Origin: Galbibacter pacificus
GTDB taxonomy: Bacteria > Bacteroidota > Bacteroidia > Flavobacteriales > Flavobacteriaceae
NCBI RefSeq assembly: GCF_029603165.1
Contig: NZ_JAQSVC010000007.1
Location: forward strand, 186,001-250,000
DNA length: 64,000 nt
Direction of reading: 5' to 3'
Shown here: positions 10,547 through 20,049 of the stretch, one piece after another
Position numbering within the stretch: position 1 is the stretch's first letter
Layout of the letters: every line of letters begins with the position of its first letter
Made by a program: the position numbers and the translations under genes
Notes under the pieces: generated by a model
What the model saw: the letters and a program-made list of their open reading frames with translations, nothing else
Told to the model about the DNA's origin: nothing
The model's database searches: none

Positions 10547-11704
10547 ATGAATGTCGAATTTTTGTCGCCGGTAAAGAGCATGGTTTTGGCGCATAACGAA
10601 TTATTGCCAAAACAGGCTCTTGGAAGAACAATAAGCATTCATACCGAAAAAGAGGGGTTTCCAGGACTCGAAAATATACAAATAGCCATTATTGGCATTA
10701 ATGAATCCCGAAGCGAACATATAGAAAACAAGGAAGAAGTCGACCTTGCCTCTGTACGGTTGGAATTTTACAAGCTCTTTGCCGGTAACTGGCATGGTAA
10801 AATTGCAGACCTTGGCGATATCCAACCGGGCAACACATTGACCGATACGTATTACGCAGTAAGTTCTATTGTAGCCGATCTACTTAAAAAAAATATTATC
10901 CCGATAATTATTGGCGGAAGTCAGGACCTAACATATGCCGCATACCGCGCATATGATAAAATGGAGCAAATGGTAAACTTGGTTTCCATAGATAGTAAGT
11001 TCGATTTCAGTGCCTCCGATGAGTTGATAACCGAAAGTGCCTATATGAGCAAGATTATAATGGAGCAACCCAATAATTTGTTCAATTTTTCCACGGTAGG
11101 CTATCAAACATATTTTAATGCCCAAGAAGAGATAGACCTCATGGAAAAGCTGTTCTTTGATGCCTATCGCTTGGGCGAAGTTGTAAACGATATTACCATA
11201 GTAGAGCCCGTATTTAGAGATGCCGATTTGGTAAGCCTAGATGTAACGGCCATAAAGGCGGCAGAGCTGGGGCATGCGCCCAGTACCCACCCGAACGGTT
11301 TTGACGGGAGAGAGATATGTGCCATAGCCAGATATGCGGGTATAAGCGACAAAGTAACGGCCTTTGGGGTGTTTAACTATAAAAATACCGTGCAGTGCGC
11401 ACAATTAACCTCACAAATTCTTTGGTATTTTATTGAAGGATACAATTTTAGAAAAAAAGATTACCCTTTTACGTCAATTGCCAATTATGTCAAGTATATC
11501 GTGCCTTTAGACGATATGGATATATGCTTTTTTAAGAGCAATATTTCAGGTAGATGGTGGATAGAAGTGCCACAAATAGAAAATTTGAATAATAAATTAA
11601 AAAGACATACGTTATTACCTTGCACACATAAAGAATATCTCGAAGCCAGCAATGGGGTAGTGCCCGAAAGATGGTGGAAAGCATATAAAAAAATGTTAGT
11701 GTAA
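10547..11704 (+). CDS. Arginase/formiminoglutamase-fold protein, probably without catalytic metal site
   Basis: A 385-residue ureohydrolase-fold protein (arginase, agmatinase, HutG family). The fold landmarks are visible, but the manganese ligands are not. The family GGGH site reads GGSQD (123-127). The DAHxD site reads IDSKFDF (148-154), with the His gone. The third site (usually SxDxDxxDP) reads SLDVTAIKA (230-238). Two of the Asp ligands may remain, but the bridging His and the final Asp are missing, so ureohydrolase activity is unlikely. It sits between topA (5-base gap) and gldK, which suggests a structural or accessory role linked to gliding or type IX secretion; that is inference. Confidence 0.88.
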   Translation: MNVEFLSPVKSMVLAHNELLPKQALGRTISIHTEKEGFPGLENIQIAIIGINESRSEHIENKEEVDLASVRLEFYKLFAGNWHGKIADLGDIQPGNTLTDTYYAVSSIVADLLKKNIIPIIIGGSQDLTYAAYRAYDKMEQMVNLVSIDSKFDFSASDELITESAYMSKIIMEQPNNLFNFSTVGYQTYFNAQEEIDLMEKLFFDAYRLGEVVNDITIVEPVFRDADLVSLDVTAIKAAELGHAPSTHPNGFDGREICAIARYAGISDKVTAFGVFNYKNTVQCAQLTSQILWYFIEGYNFRKKDYPFTSIANYVKYIVPLDDMDICFFKSNISGRWWIEVPQIENLNNKLKRHTLLPCTHKEYLEASNGVVPERWWKAYKKMLV

Positions 11705-11778
11705 TGACCATAGAAATAACACGATATTTTAAATTGACTGTGTTTTATGGGCATTTGACAACAAAAATTAAGAGTTTA

Positions 11779-11809
11779 TTGTTTTTTTGAAATTTATTAA
11801 ATAGGTTTA
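11779..11809 (+). promoter_or_regulatory. Possible gldK promoter
   Basis: TTG (11779-11781), a 20-base spacer and TAGGTTTA (11802-11809), which differs from TANNTTTG at the last base. The gap to the gldK ATG is about 42 bases. The 147-base gap between the arginase-like gene and gldK suggests a separate promoter, but this match is weak. Confidence 0.35.
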
Positions 11810-11851
11810 CCATCTTAAATCTAAGAATGTAATTTAACCTCAATTATGTAT

Positions 11852-13207
11852 ATGAAAAAGCTATTTCTATTAGCATCTGTTACATTAATATTAACCAGCT
11901 GTGGTTCTAATGACAGAGGAGAATTAGTTGGCGTTAGCGGAAAAAAATGGCATCCCGAGAAGCCCTACGGAATGTCGCTTGTCCCGGGAGGTGCCTTCAT
12001 AATGGGTAGGTCTGAAGAAGACATGGCCGATGTTCTCAATGCTCCAACCAAAACCGTAACCGTACGTTCATTCTATATGGACGAGACCGAGATTACAAAT
12101 AGCGAATACCGCCAGTTTGTAGAGTGGGTAAAAGATTCTATTGTTCGTACCAAATTGGCCATTTTGTCCGATGAACTCGGGGAAATCCCCGGAAATGGAG
12201 GGATAGGCGAGTATGCATTTAAAGATGCAGATACAACAGACCTTTCCGAATACGAAAAATACATGCTTTTCAACTATTCCGGAATGGGAGAGACAGGATA
12301 CGAAGGAAGACGCTTGAATAAGGATGTAGACCTTATTTGGGACGTTTCGGAATATCCCGATGAGTACTATACAGAGGTTATGGATACAATGTACATTCCT
12401 GTGGAAGAATCGTACAACGGGCAACGCACCATAGACGTTACAAAATTAAAGTTTCAATACGACTGGATGGATATTCAGGCGGCTGCCAGGGCAAAAGGCG
12501 GTGGAAAACGTAAAGACTTTATCAAGCACGAAGAAGTATTGGTGTATCCAGATACTACTGCATGGATAAAAGATTTTAGCTATTCATACAACGAACCGAT
12601 GCACAACGACTATTTTTGGAGTGAAGCATACAGCGATTATCCAGTAGTTGGTGTTTCCTGGAAACAAGCAAAAGCATTTTGTGCATGGAGGACAAAATAT
12701 AAAAACGATTATCAAAAAGAAAAAGGAGACCAATTTGTAAATCAGTTTAGGTTACCAACAGAAGCCGAATGGGAATATGCAGCCAGAGGAGGAATTGAAT
12801 CTGGAACATATCCTTGGGGTGGGCCTTATATTTTAAATAATAGAGGGTGCTTCATGGCCAACTTCAAGCCGTTAAGGGGCGATTACGCAGCAGATCAATC
12901 GCTTTATACGGTCGAAGCCGACTCATACGACCCCAACGATTATAACTTATATAACATGGCCGGTAACGTTTCTGAATGGACAAACTCTTCATACGACCCC
13001 AATTCGTACGAGTATGTTTCTACAATGAACCCTAATACTTATGATGGTGAAAACAAACGTAAGGTTATTAGAGGTGGATCGTGGAAAGATGTGGCTTACT
13101 TTTTACAAGTAAGTACAAGAGATTATGAATATCAGGATTCTGCTAGGAGCTATATTGGCTTTAGAACAGTTCAAGATTATATGGGTACAGAAGCTACCCA
13201 AAACTAA
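11852..13207 (+). CDS. gldK: Gliding motility/type IX secretion lipoprotein GldK
   Basis: GldK (PorK) is an outer-membrane lipoprotein that forms the periplasmic ring of the type IX secretion system with GldN. Start chosen at 11852 (MKKLFLLASVTLILTSC, lipobox Cys at residue 17); an ATG two codons upstream is also possible. The rest is a formylglycine-generating-enzyme (SUMF1) type fold. Seen: GGAFIMGRSEEDM near the N-terminus, PVVGVSWKQAKAFCAWR in the middle, RLPTEAEWEYAARGG, then NMAGNVSEWTNSSYD and VIRGGSWKDV near the end. GldK is not thought to make formylglycine. It is first of four gld genes in the order conserved in gliding flavobacteria. Confidence 0.97.
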   Translation: MKKLFLLASVTLILTSCGSNDRGELVGVSGKKWHPEKPYGMSLVPGGAFIMGRSEEDMADVLNAPTKTVTVRSFYMDETEITNSEYRQFVEWVKDSIVRTKLAILSDELGEIPGNGGIGEYAFKDADTTDLSEYEKYMLFNYSGMGETGYEGRRLNKDVDLIWDVSEYPDEYYTEVMDTMYIPVEESYNGQRTIDVTKLKFQYDWMDIQAAARAKGGGKRKDFIKHEEVLVYPDTTAWIKDFSYSYNEPMHNDYFWSEAYSDYPVVGVSWKQAKAFCAWRTKYKNDYQKEKGDQFVNQFRLPTEAEWEYAARGGIESGTYPWGGPYILNNRGCFMANFKPLRGDYAADQSLYTVEADSYDPNDYNLYNMAGNVSEWTNSSYDPNSYEYVSTMNPNTYDGENKRKVIRGGSWKDVAYFLQVSTRDYEYQDSARSYIGFRTVQDYMGTEATQN

Positions 13208-13263
13208 ACCTAATCCAAATACTACTTATTAATAACTTAACTTAACTAAAAATTTTTATTACT

Positions 13264-13920
13264 ATGGCACAATCAAAATCGACTAAGAAATTATTTAACA
13301 TGGCCTACGGGCTTGGAGCATCAGTGGTGATTATTGGTGCGTTATTTAAAATTTTACACTGGGAGTTTGGTCCCATTAACGGAGGATTGTTACTGGCTAT
13401 CGGCCTTATTACCGAAGCATTGATATTTGCTATCTCTGCTTTCGAACCTGTAGACGACGACTTAGACTGGACATTGGTTTATCCAGAATTGGCAGGTGGA
13501 TCTGGCATTGCCAGAAAAAAAGATGCATTGGAGATTAAAGAAGCCGAAGGGCAACTTTCTAAGAAATTAGACGATATGCTTAAAGAAGCCAAAATAGATT
13601 CGGCATTAATGTCGAGCCTTGGGGACAGCATCAGGAATTTCGAAGGTGCCGCAAAAAATATTTCCCCTACCGCAGAAGCATTGACTTCAACAAAAAGATA
13701 TAGCGAAGAGCTTTCATTGGCCGCTGCGCAAATGGAATCGTTAAACAGCTTGTATAAAGTTCAATTGGACAGTGCAAACAGGCAGGCCGCTATTCAAGAA
13801 GAAGTAGCTGCAAATGCTGGAAAGCTAAAAGATCAAATGGAGTCTTTAACAACAAACTTGTCTTCGTTAAATGGTGTATATGGCGGAATGCTTTCTGCTA
13901 TGAACAGACCGGCCAATTAA
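13264..13920 (+). CDS. gldL: Gliding motility/type IX secretion motor protein GldL
   Basis: GldL forms, with GldM, the proton-driven motor in the inner membrane. It has 218 residues. Two transmembrane helices are seen at about 12-32 (NMAYGLGASVVIIGALFKIL) and 38-58 (GGLLLAIGLITEALIFAISAF). The segment between them contains the conserved LHWEFGPINGG. The acidic residue in the second helix (Glu in ITEALIF) is the kind known to matter for the motor. The remaining 150 residues form a cytosolic, largely helical tail. A gap of 56 bases separates it from gldK. Confidence 0.97.
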   Translation: MAQSKSTKKLFNMAYGLGASVVIIGALFKILHWEFGPINGGLLLAIGLITEALIFAISAFEPVDDDLDWTLVYPELAGGSGIARKKDALEIKEAEGQLSKKLDDMLKEAKIDSALMSSLGDSIRNFEGAAKNISPTAEALTSTKRYSEELSLAAAQMESLNSLYKVQLDSANRQAAIQEEVAANAGKLKDQMESLTTNLSSLNGVYGGMLSAMNRPAN

Positions 13921-13966
13921 TTGAGTTTTATTGAAATTATAACTAAACATTAAAACCGATTAAGAT

Positions 13967-15568
13967 ATGGCAGCAGGAAATTTATCACCACGTCAAAAGA
14001 TGATTAACCTTATGTATTTGGTTTTCATTGCAATGTTGGCGTTGAATATGAGTAAAGAGGTTTTGTCGGCTTTCGGACTTTTAAACGAGAAGCTTACAAA
14101 CTTTAATAATAAAGCCACTGAACGTAATGCAGCTGCTTTTGCAGATTTAAAATTGAAATCTACAGAGCAACCCGAAAAATACGAAGCATTATTTGGTGAA
14201 GTGGAAAAGATCAAACAGACATCGGGGAGTTTCAACAGTTACCTGGACAGCTTAAAATCTCAAATGGTAGCCAATATAGCCCCCGAAGACCGAAGCGATT
14301 ATGAAGTAATGGACAAATCCGACTTTTTGGATCAGGCATTTTTTCAAGGAGATCGTTATTCCGCAGAAGGACAGAAATTTGTAAACTATATCGATAATTT
14401 TAGAACCAGTACTATTGAAACCATCAATAAAATACCTGATTCTTTAATGAAACCTTCTCAAAAAGCCAGTTTGGTGGGGTCTATAGAAACCCGCTTTTTT
14501 ACCGGCGATGAGAATGGAAAGGTCGAAAACAGAGATGGACGTCCTGTGGAATGGTTAAATTATCATTACGAAGGGTTTCCTTTAGTAGCATCTTTAACCA
14601 AAGTTACTTTGTTGCAATCTGACATTAAGACGACGCAAGACGAAATCTTAAAGGCAATGTTGCAGGGGCAAATGACTTCCGACCTTTCAATGACCAATTA
14701 CACCACCTTGTTGGAGCAACCAAAATCTGCTTACTATCAAGGTGAAAAATTTGACGGGTCCATCGTTCTTGGAAGAAAAGACGCTACCACACGTCCAAAC
14801 GAAGTTAAGTTGAAGCTGGACGGAAGGGACCTAAAGGAAAATGAAGATTACGTAATAGAAGACGGTCGCGTTAAACTTACGGTAAATGCCGGAAGTGCCG
14901 GAGACCATACTATTGAAGGTAATTTGATATTTAAGCAAGAAGGTGAAGAAATCGAGGTGCCCGTTTCGCAAAAATTTGCAACCATTACAAAGCCAAATGC
15001 GGCAGTAATATCGGCAGATAAAATGAACGTGGTATACCGTGGGGTTTCCAACCCGATTACCATATCAATTCCTGGTATTCCCGATAATAAAGTAAGTGCT
15101 TCCGCTTCTGGATTGAAGAAAGTTTCAGGCAGCAAATATGCAATGAACCCGGGAACCGGAAGAACGGTAACCATTTCTGCTAGCGGAACCTTGCCAGATG
15201 GACAACGTGTGTCTTCATCGTCAGAATTTAGGATTAAAGATATTCCACGTCCTTCAGGAACGGTAAGAGGGGAGTACGGCGAAATAAAAATGCCTAGAAA
15301 CAACCTTGAAATATCAACCGTTGGAGCTATGCTGGAAGATTTCGACTTCGACTTAAACTTGGCCATCAGCGGATTCAAATTTAAAGTTCCAGGACAGCCA
15401 ACCGTTCAGGTAAGAGGTAATAAACTGGATGGCCGTGCCAAGTCTGCACTAAAAAGAGCCGGAAGGGGCGAAGCCGTACAGATTTTTGATATTGAAGCTT
15501 ACATTACCAATAACAGGTCGTATAAACTTAAAAAAGTTTCTCCTGTTGTTGTGGAGCTAACAAATTAA
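13967..15568 (+). CDS. gldM: Gliding motility/type IX secretion motor protein GldM
   Basis: GldM is the single-pass partner of GldL whose periplasmic domains span to the GldK/N ring. It has 533 residues. A short cytosolic start (MAAGNLSPRQKMIN) is followed by one transmembrane helix, LMYLVFIAMLALNM, at about residues 15-30. After it come a helical D1 region (30-220) and three beta-domains (D2-D4, about 225-530), including YQGEKFDGSIVLGRKD and RGVSNPITISIPGI. The length and order are as in known GldM proteins. It is separated from gldL by 46 bases and from gldN by 15. Confidence 0.97.
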   Translation: MAAGNLSPRQKMINLMYLVFIAMLALNMSKEVLSAFGLLNEKLTNFNNKATERNAAAFADLKLKSTEQPEKYEALFGEVEKIKQTSGSFNSYLDSLKSQMVANIAPEDRSDYEVMDKSDFLDQAFFQGDRYSAEGQKFVNYIDNFRTSTIETINKIPDSLMKPSQKASLVGSIETRFFTGDENGKVENRDGRPVEWLNYHYEGFPLVASLTKVTLLQSDIKTTQDEILKAMLQGQMTSDLSMTNYTTLLEQPKSAYYQGEKFDGSIVLGRKDATTRPNEVKLKLDGRDLKENEDYVIEDGRVKLTVNAGSAGDHTIEGNLIFKQEGEEIEVPVSQKFATITKPNAAVISADKMNVVYRGVSNPITISIPGIPDNKVSASASGLKKVSGSKYAMNPGTGRTVTISASGTLPDGQRVSSSSEFRIKDIPRPSGTVRGEYGEIKMPRNNLEISTVGAMLEDFDFDLNLAISGFKFKVPGQPTVQVRGNKLDGRAKSALKRAGRGEAVQIFDIEAYITNNRSYKLKKVSPVVVELTN

Positions 15569-15583
15569 TAAAAGATAAATGTT

Positions 15584-16474
15584 ATGAATTGGAAGCGCAT
15601 TTTATTAACTATAACAACAGTTTTAGTTTCTGCTTTAAGTTTTGGCCAGGCAAATTTGCTTAATGCAAAAACGCCGGACGAAGTAGGAGTGAAAACAGAA
15701 GACCAAATCGAGGCCGATAACGATGAGCCTCTACCATATGGATACGTAGACGACAGGGACATTCTCTGGTCTAAAACCGTATGGGAAACAATCGACTTGG
15801 ACGAACGTATTAATTTCCCGTTCTATTATCCTATAGATACCATAGATATCGGGAGCGACCGTAGGTCTTTGTACGATGTTCTTATCAAGAATATTAAAAA
15901 CGGAAACTTACAAGATGTATATGTAGATTCTTATTTTACCGAAAAGCGTAAATTTGGTGATTTAAGTGCTACCTTACAAAAAGTAGATACAACCGATCTT
16001 GGATACGAACAATTAAATGCCGGGGAGCAAGTTTCTGCTGAATACATCAACAGAAGAAACCTTACCGCTGCCGATATCCAAGAATGGCGTATAAAAGGTG
16101 TTTGGTATTTTGATAAGCGTCAAGGAGAACTTAAATACCGTTTGTTGGGGTTGGCTCCGGTAGCACCGGATGTTAACTTTATAGACAGTGAAGATTCTGA
16201 CCTTGTTGAGCTGTTTTGGGTATGGTTTCCTAGTGCCAGAGATATCCTACACGAAGCAAAAGCTTTTAACAACCAAAATTCGGCCAGGCCTATTTCGTTC
16301 GATCAATTGTTGAATGCCAGACGTTTTAACGCGGTAATCTACAAAGAGGAAAACGTACAAGGCGATAGGTCTGTTAAAGATTACATTCCAGATAATGCCA
16401 TGTTCCAACTCTTGGAGTCGCAACGATTAGAAGAGAAAATAAGGGACAAGGAACAGGATATGTGGAGTTACTAA
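15584..16474 (+). CDS. gldN: Gliding motility/type IX secretion protein GldN
   Basis: GldN (PorN) pairs with GldK to build the periplasmic ring of type IX secretion. It has 296 residues, with a signal peptide MNWKRILLTITTVLVSALSF and likely cleavage near GQA. Family features seen: VDDRDILWSKTVWETIDLDE, ERINFPFYYPID, a central IKGVWYFDKRQGELKYR, and LFWVWFPSARDILHEAKAFN. It is last in the gldKLMN cluster and is followed by a strong terminator 40 bases later. Only one gldN is present here; no gldO duplicate was seen. Confidence 0.97.
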   Translation: MNWKRILLTITTVLVSALSFGQANLLNAKTPDEVGVKTEDQIEADNDEPLPYGYVDDRDILWSKTVWETIDLDERINFPFYYPIDTIDIGSDRRSLYDVLIKNIKNGNLQDVYVDSYFTEKRKFGDLSATLQKVDTTDLGYEQLNAGEQVSAEYINRRNLTAADIQEWRIKGVWYFDKRQGELKYRLLGLAPVAPDVNFIDSEDSDLVELFWVWFPSARDILHEAKAFNNQNSARPISFDQLLNARRFNAVIYKEENVQGDRSVKDYIPDNAMFQLLESQRLEEKIRDKEQDMWSY

Positions 16475-16512
16475 ATTTATATTTTGATTCCAATTCAAAA
16501 CAAAATAACATT

Positions 16513-16540
16513 AAAAACCACGCATTGCGTGGTTTTTTCT
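16513..16540 (+). terminator. Terminator of the gldKLMN operon
   Basis: Arms AAAACCACGC (16514-16523) and GCGTGGTTTT (16527-16536) enclose the loop ATT and are followed by more T. The perfect 10-bp stem 40 bases after gldN ends the operon. Confidence 0.9.
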
Positions 16541-16553
16541 TTTTAACAAATGC

Positions 16554-16561
16554 TATTTTTG
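16554..16561 (+). promoter_or_regulatory. -7 box directly before the 16.57 kb oxidoreductase start
   Basis: TATTTTTG matches TANNTTTG and ends only 4 bases before the ATG at 16566. If used, the transcript would be leaderless or nearly so. The expected -33 position falls in the preceding terminator stem and has no TTG. Confidence 0.4.
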
Positions 16562-16565
16562 TACC

Positions 16566-17618
16566 ATGGTAGATTATATAATTGTTGGAATTGGGCTTGG
16601 GGGCATTGCCTTTTGCGAGCAATTAGAAAAAAACAATAAGTCGTTTATAGTTTTTGATGATAATTCCCAGCAATCTTCCAATGTAGCCGGAGGGATGTAT
16701 AACCCTGTTATTTTAAAGCGTTTTACAGAAGTTTGGAAAGCAAAGGAACAATTGGAGCTGTTGGACCGCTTTTACAAAACTATTGAAGAAAAGATTTCAG
16801 AAAAAATAAATTATAAAATTCCGGTTTTAAGAAGGTTTGTATCTGTTGAAGAACAGAACATGTGGTTTGAAGCTTCCGACAAGCCCTCGTTACAGCCTTT
16901 TCTTTCTACCCAACTTGTTAAAAACAACAATAAGTGCATAGATGCTCCTCTTGGTTATGGAGAAGTGCTGCATACCGGAAGGGTAGATACCGATTTATTA
17001 CAGCAGTCTTATACCGAATATTTAAACAATGGGGAGAAACTTCGTAAAGAGCGGTTTGAGTATAGCCTTTTAAAAGCCAATGACGGCTTTTTGGAATACA
17101 AAGACATAATGGCGAGACATATTGTTTTTTGTGAAGGATTTGGCCTGAAAGGCAATCCGTACTTTAATTATTTACCGTTAAATGGGACCAAAGGTGAGCT
17201 GTTGGAAATAGAAGCGCCCGGGTTAAAGTTGGATTTTGTGCTAAAATCTTCCGTATTTATTATTCCGCTAAAAAACGACCTGTATAAAATTGGCGCCACA
17301 TACAAATGGAAGGATAAGTCTAATACGCCTACAGAAGAATCCCGGAAGGAATTGGAGGAAAAGCTTAGAACCTTTTTTAAATGCAATTATAAAGTGGTAA
17401 ACCATGTGGCCGGAATACGCCCAACGGTAACAGACAGGAGGCCATTAATAGGCAGGCATCCAAAGTACAAAAATAGTTATGTGCTGAATGGTCTCGGGAG
17501 CCGTGGCGTTATGATTGCCCCGTATGTAGCCCAAAAATTATTCAATTATATCGAGCGCGGAACATTGCTGGATGCCGAAATTGACATTGCGCGTTTTCAA
17601 AAAAAATGGACAGGGTAA
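16566..17618 (+). CDS. FAD-dependent oxidoreductase (DAO family)
   Basis: A 350-residue D-amino-acid-oxidase-like flavoprotein. The N-terminal dinucleotide-binding motif GIGLGGIAFCEQL begins at about residue 8, so the start is well placed. It is followed by the FAD-ribose strand KSFIVFDDNSQQSSNVAGGM. The C-terminal FAD contact region IRPTVTDRRPLIGRHPKY and the LNGLGSRGVMIAPYVAQKLF motif are the classic DAO ending. The substrate cannot be named: glycine/amine oxidases and MnmC-type oxidases share this fold. It has no transport signal and no operon partner; the next gene is convergent. Confidence 0.9.
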   Translation: MVDYIIVGIGLGGIAFCEQLEKNNKSFIVFDDNSQQSSNVAGGMYNPVILKRFTEVWKAKEQLELLDRFYKTIEEKISEKINYKIPVLRRFVSVEEQNMWFEASDKPSLQPFLSTQLVKNNNKCIDAPLGYGEVLHTGRVDTDLLQQSYTEYLNNGEKLRKERFEYSLLKANDGFLEYKDIMARHIVFCEGFGLKGNPYFNYLPLNGTKGELLEIEAPGLKLDFVLKSSVFIIPLKNDLYKIGATYKWKDKSNTPTEESRKELEEKLRTFFKCNYKVVNHVAGIRPTVTDRRPLIGRHPKYKNSYVLNGLGSRGVMIAPYVAQKLFNYIERGTLLDAEIDIARFQKKWTG

Positions 17619-17669
17619 TCTGGTTGATGTTTTGCGCATAACAATCTCTATTTCCATAAAACCAATCTT

Positions 17670-18071
17670 TTATGCTTGCGAAGCTTGATGTTTTTCTACT
17701 GCTTTGGGATCGTATTTAAAGAAAAAATTAATCCAGATATTTCTGGACAAACGCATAATTATGGGCATAAAAACAACCAAGGTGCCTATAATGGCAAAAA
17801 AAGCGGTTTTTACGCTGGTGCCAATAAAAAGATAAGAAATAACAAAAGCAGCCACCGCAAATGCGGTACCAACACCATAACTTACATACATGGCCCCGTA
17901 AAAAAAGGAAGGTTCTATTTTATATTTCGTACCGCAGTGAGAGCAATGCTCGTTCATATGGATGGTTTCGCCGGGATTGTACATGTTTTTGCTTACATAC
18001 ATGCTTTCTTCTTGGCATTTAGGACAACTTCCTGTTAAAATACTGTATAATTTGCTTCCTTTTTTTAACAT
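17670..18071 (-). CDS. DUF983 family membrane protein
   Basis: A 133-residue protein. Two CxxC pairs near the N-terminus (SCPKCQEE, about 15-18, and CSHCGTKY, about 41-44) form a likely zinc ribbon. They are followed by FFYGAMYVSYGVGTAF, the hallmark stretch of DUF983, and two transmembrane helices at about 58-80 and 85-108. The function is unknown. It is convergent with the FAD oxidoreductase gene and divergent from the ABC-F gene, with only about 65 bases to the latter. Confidence 0.9.
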   Translation of the reverse strand: MLKKGSKLYSILTGSCPKCQEESMYVSKNMYNPGETIHMNEHCSHCGTKYKIEPSFFYGAMYVSYGVGTAFAVAAFVISYLFIGTSVKTAFFAIIGTLVVFMPIIMRLSRNIWINFFFKYDPKAVEKHQASQA

Positions 18072-18135
18072 TTGCAGAAATTTTATGTAAAAATACTATT
18101 TTCTAGTATTGTTTCATGTAACAATTATTGCAAAA

Positions 18136-20049
18136 ATGTTGAACGTCCACAACCTTTCTATCTCTTTTGGGGGAGAATATTTATTTGAAGAAATTGCTTT
18201 TAGGCTAAACGCAGGAGACCGGGTTGGGCTAATTGGGAAAAATGGTGCCGGAAAGTCCACAATGCTCAAGTTGCTATCAAAAGAAATGGAACCCGACAGC
18301 GGCGTGATTTCTAATGATAAAGATGTTAAAATTGGCTTTTTAAAGCAGGATATCGATTTTAAATTGGGGAATACCGTTTTAGAAGAATCGTACCAGGCCT
18401 TTGAAGAAATAAAAACCATGGAGCTTCAGCTGGATAAAATTAATAACCAACTTGCCGAAAGAACGGATTACGAAAGTGAGTCTTACAACCAGCTCATGAT
18501 CGATTTAAGCGACCTAACACACCGCTACGAAATAATGGGCGGTTATAATTACCAAGGAAAAACAGAACGTGTATTATTGGGGCTGGGTTTTAAACGCGAA
18601 GATTTCAATAAGCTTACAGATACTTTTTCGGGTGGGTGGCGTATGCGTATCGAGCTTGCTAAGTTATTGCTTCAAGACAATGATGTGCTTTTGCTGGATG
18701 AGCCCACAAACCATTTGGACATAGAATCCATTATTTGGCTGGAACAGTTTTTAAGGGCCTACGGCGGTGTTGTTGTGATAGTTTCCCACGATAAAATGTT
18801 TTTGGACAATGTTACGAACCGGACGATTGAAATTTCTTTAGGAAAAGCTTATGATTATAGCAAACCTTATTCCGAATATTTGGAACTCCGCTCTGAAATG
18901 CGGGAATTACAGCTAAATGCACAAAAAAATCAGGAAAAGCAAATTCAGCAAACCGAAAAGCTCATTGAAAAATTCCGTGCAAAAGCCTCAAAGGCATCCA
19001 TGGCGCAATCGTTAATTAAAAAACTGGACAAGGTAGAACGGATTGAGGTAGATGAAGAAGACACCGCAGTAATGAAGGTACGCTTCCCAGTATCTATTCA
19101 GCCGGGAAAAGTTGTGGTTGAGGCCGAAGATGTGGGGAAGAATTATGGCAACAAGGAAGTCTTAAAAGGTGTTGACATGCTTATAGAAAGAAATTCCAAA
19201 ACAGCATTTGTAGGCCAAAATGGGCAGGGAAAAACAACGTTGGCAAAAATTATTGTAGATGAGATAAAGCATACCGGAAAATTAAAGCTGGGCCATAATG
19301 TGCAATTGGGGTATTTTGCCCAAAACCAGGCCGAATATCTGGATGGGGAAAAGACCATTCTGGATACCATGTTGGATGAAGCCCGTGACGATAACCGGTC
19401 TAAAGTGCGCGATATGCTGGGCTCCTTTTTATTTAGGGGAGATGATGTTGATAAAAAGGTAAAAGTATTGTCAGGTGGGGAAAGGAACAGATTGGCACTT
19501 TGTAAAATGCTCTTGCATCCGTTTAATGTGTTGGTTATGGACGAACCTACAAACCATTTGGACATTAAATCTAAAAATGTTTTAAAGGAGGCCCTGAAGA
19601 ATTTTGAAGGGACTTTGATTTTGGTTTCGCACGACCGTGATTTCTTGCAGGGTTTAACAGATAGTGTTTATGAGTTTAGGGATAAAAAAATAAAGCAGTT
19701 CCTGGGCGATATTAATTATTACTTGGAACAAAGAAAGGTAGAAGATTTTAGGGAAGTAGAGAAAAAAACAAAAGTTGTAGCCGAAAAGGTTGAGAAAAAA
19801 GAAAAAAAGCTATCTTTTGATGAGCAGAAAGTCTTAAAAACATTGAGCAACAAAATTAGCAAGCTCGAAACCAATATTGCAGATCTTGAAAAAGAAATAG
19901 CGGTTATCGACAAGAAATTGCTTACAAACCATGATGAAATGGTAGCCGAGCCAGGTTTTTTTGAAGCATACAATGCCAAGAAAAAACAATTGGAAACCCA
20001 AACCGAAGAATGGTATTTATTAACCGAAGAACTACAAAGTTTATCCTAA
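18136..20049 (+). CDS. ABC-F family ATPase (ribosome-associated type)
   Basis: A soluble twin-ATPase protein with no membrane domain. Start at 18136 (MLNVHNLSISFGGEYLF), giving 637 residues; the in-frame extension of 9 residues has no family match. Seen: Walker A GKNGAGKST and GQNGQGKTT, signatures FSGGWRMRIELAKLL and LSGGERNRLALCKML, and two LLDEPTNHLDI/VMDEPTNHLDI Walker B segments. Between the cassettes is the arginine- and lysine-rich linker typical of ABC-F proteins, and the C-terminus is a coiled coil (about 545-635). The layout resembles Uup/YheS-type factors that help ribosomes past stalls. Which subfamily it belongs to cannot be settled by eye. Confidence 0.95.
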   Translation: MLNVHNLSISFGGEYLFEEIAFRLNAGDRVGLIGKNGAGKSTMLKLLSKEMEPDSGVISNDKDVKIGFLKQDIDFKLGNTVLEESYQAFEEIKTMELQLDKINNQLAERTDYESESYNQLMIDLSDLTHRYEIMGGYNYQGKTERVLLGLGFKREDFNKLTDTFSGGWRMRIELAKLLLQDNDVLLLDEPTNHLDIESIIWLEQFLRAYGGVVVIVSHDKMFLDNVTNRTIEISLGKAYDYSKPYSEYLELRSEMRELQLNAQKNQEKQIQQTEKLIEKFRAKASKASMAQSLIKKLDKVERIEVDEEDTAVMKVRFPVSIQPGKVVVEAEDVGKNYGNKEVLKGVDMLIERNSKTAFVGQNGQGKTTLAKIIVDEIKHTGKLKLGHNVQLGYFAQNQAEYLDGEKTILDTMLDEARDDNRSKVRDMLGSFLFRGDDVDKKVKVLSGGERNRLALCKMLLHPFNVLVMDEPTNHLDIKSKNVLKEALKNFEGTLILVSHDRDFLQGLTDSVYEFRDKKIKQFLGDINYYLEQRKVEDFREVEKKTKVVAEKVEKKEKKLSFDEQKVLKTLSNKISKLETNIADLEKEIAVIDKKLLTNHDEMVAEPGFFEAYNAKKKQLETQTEEWYLLTEELQSLS

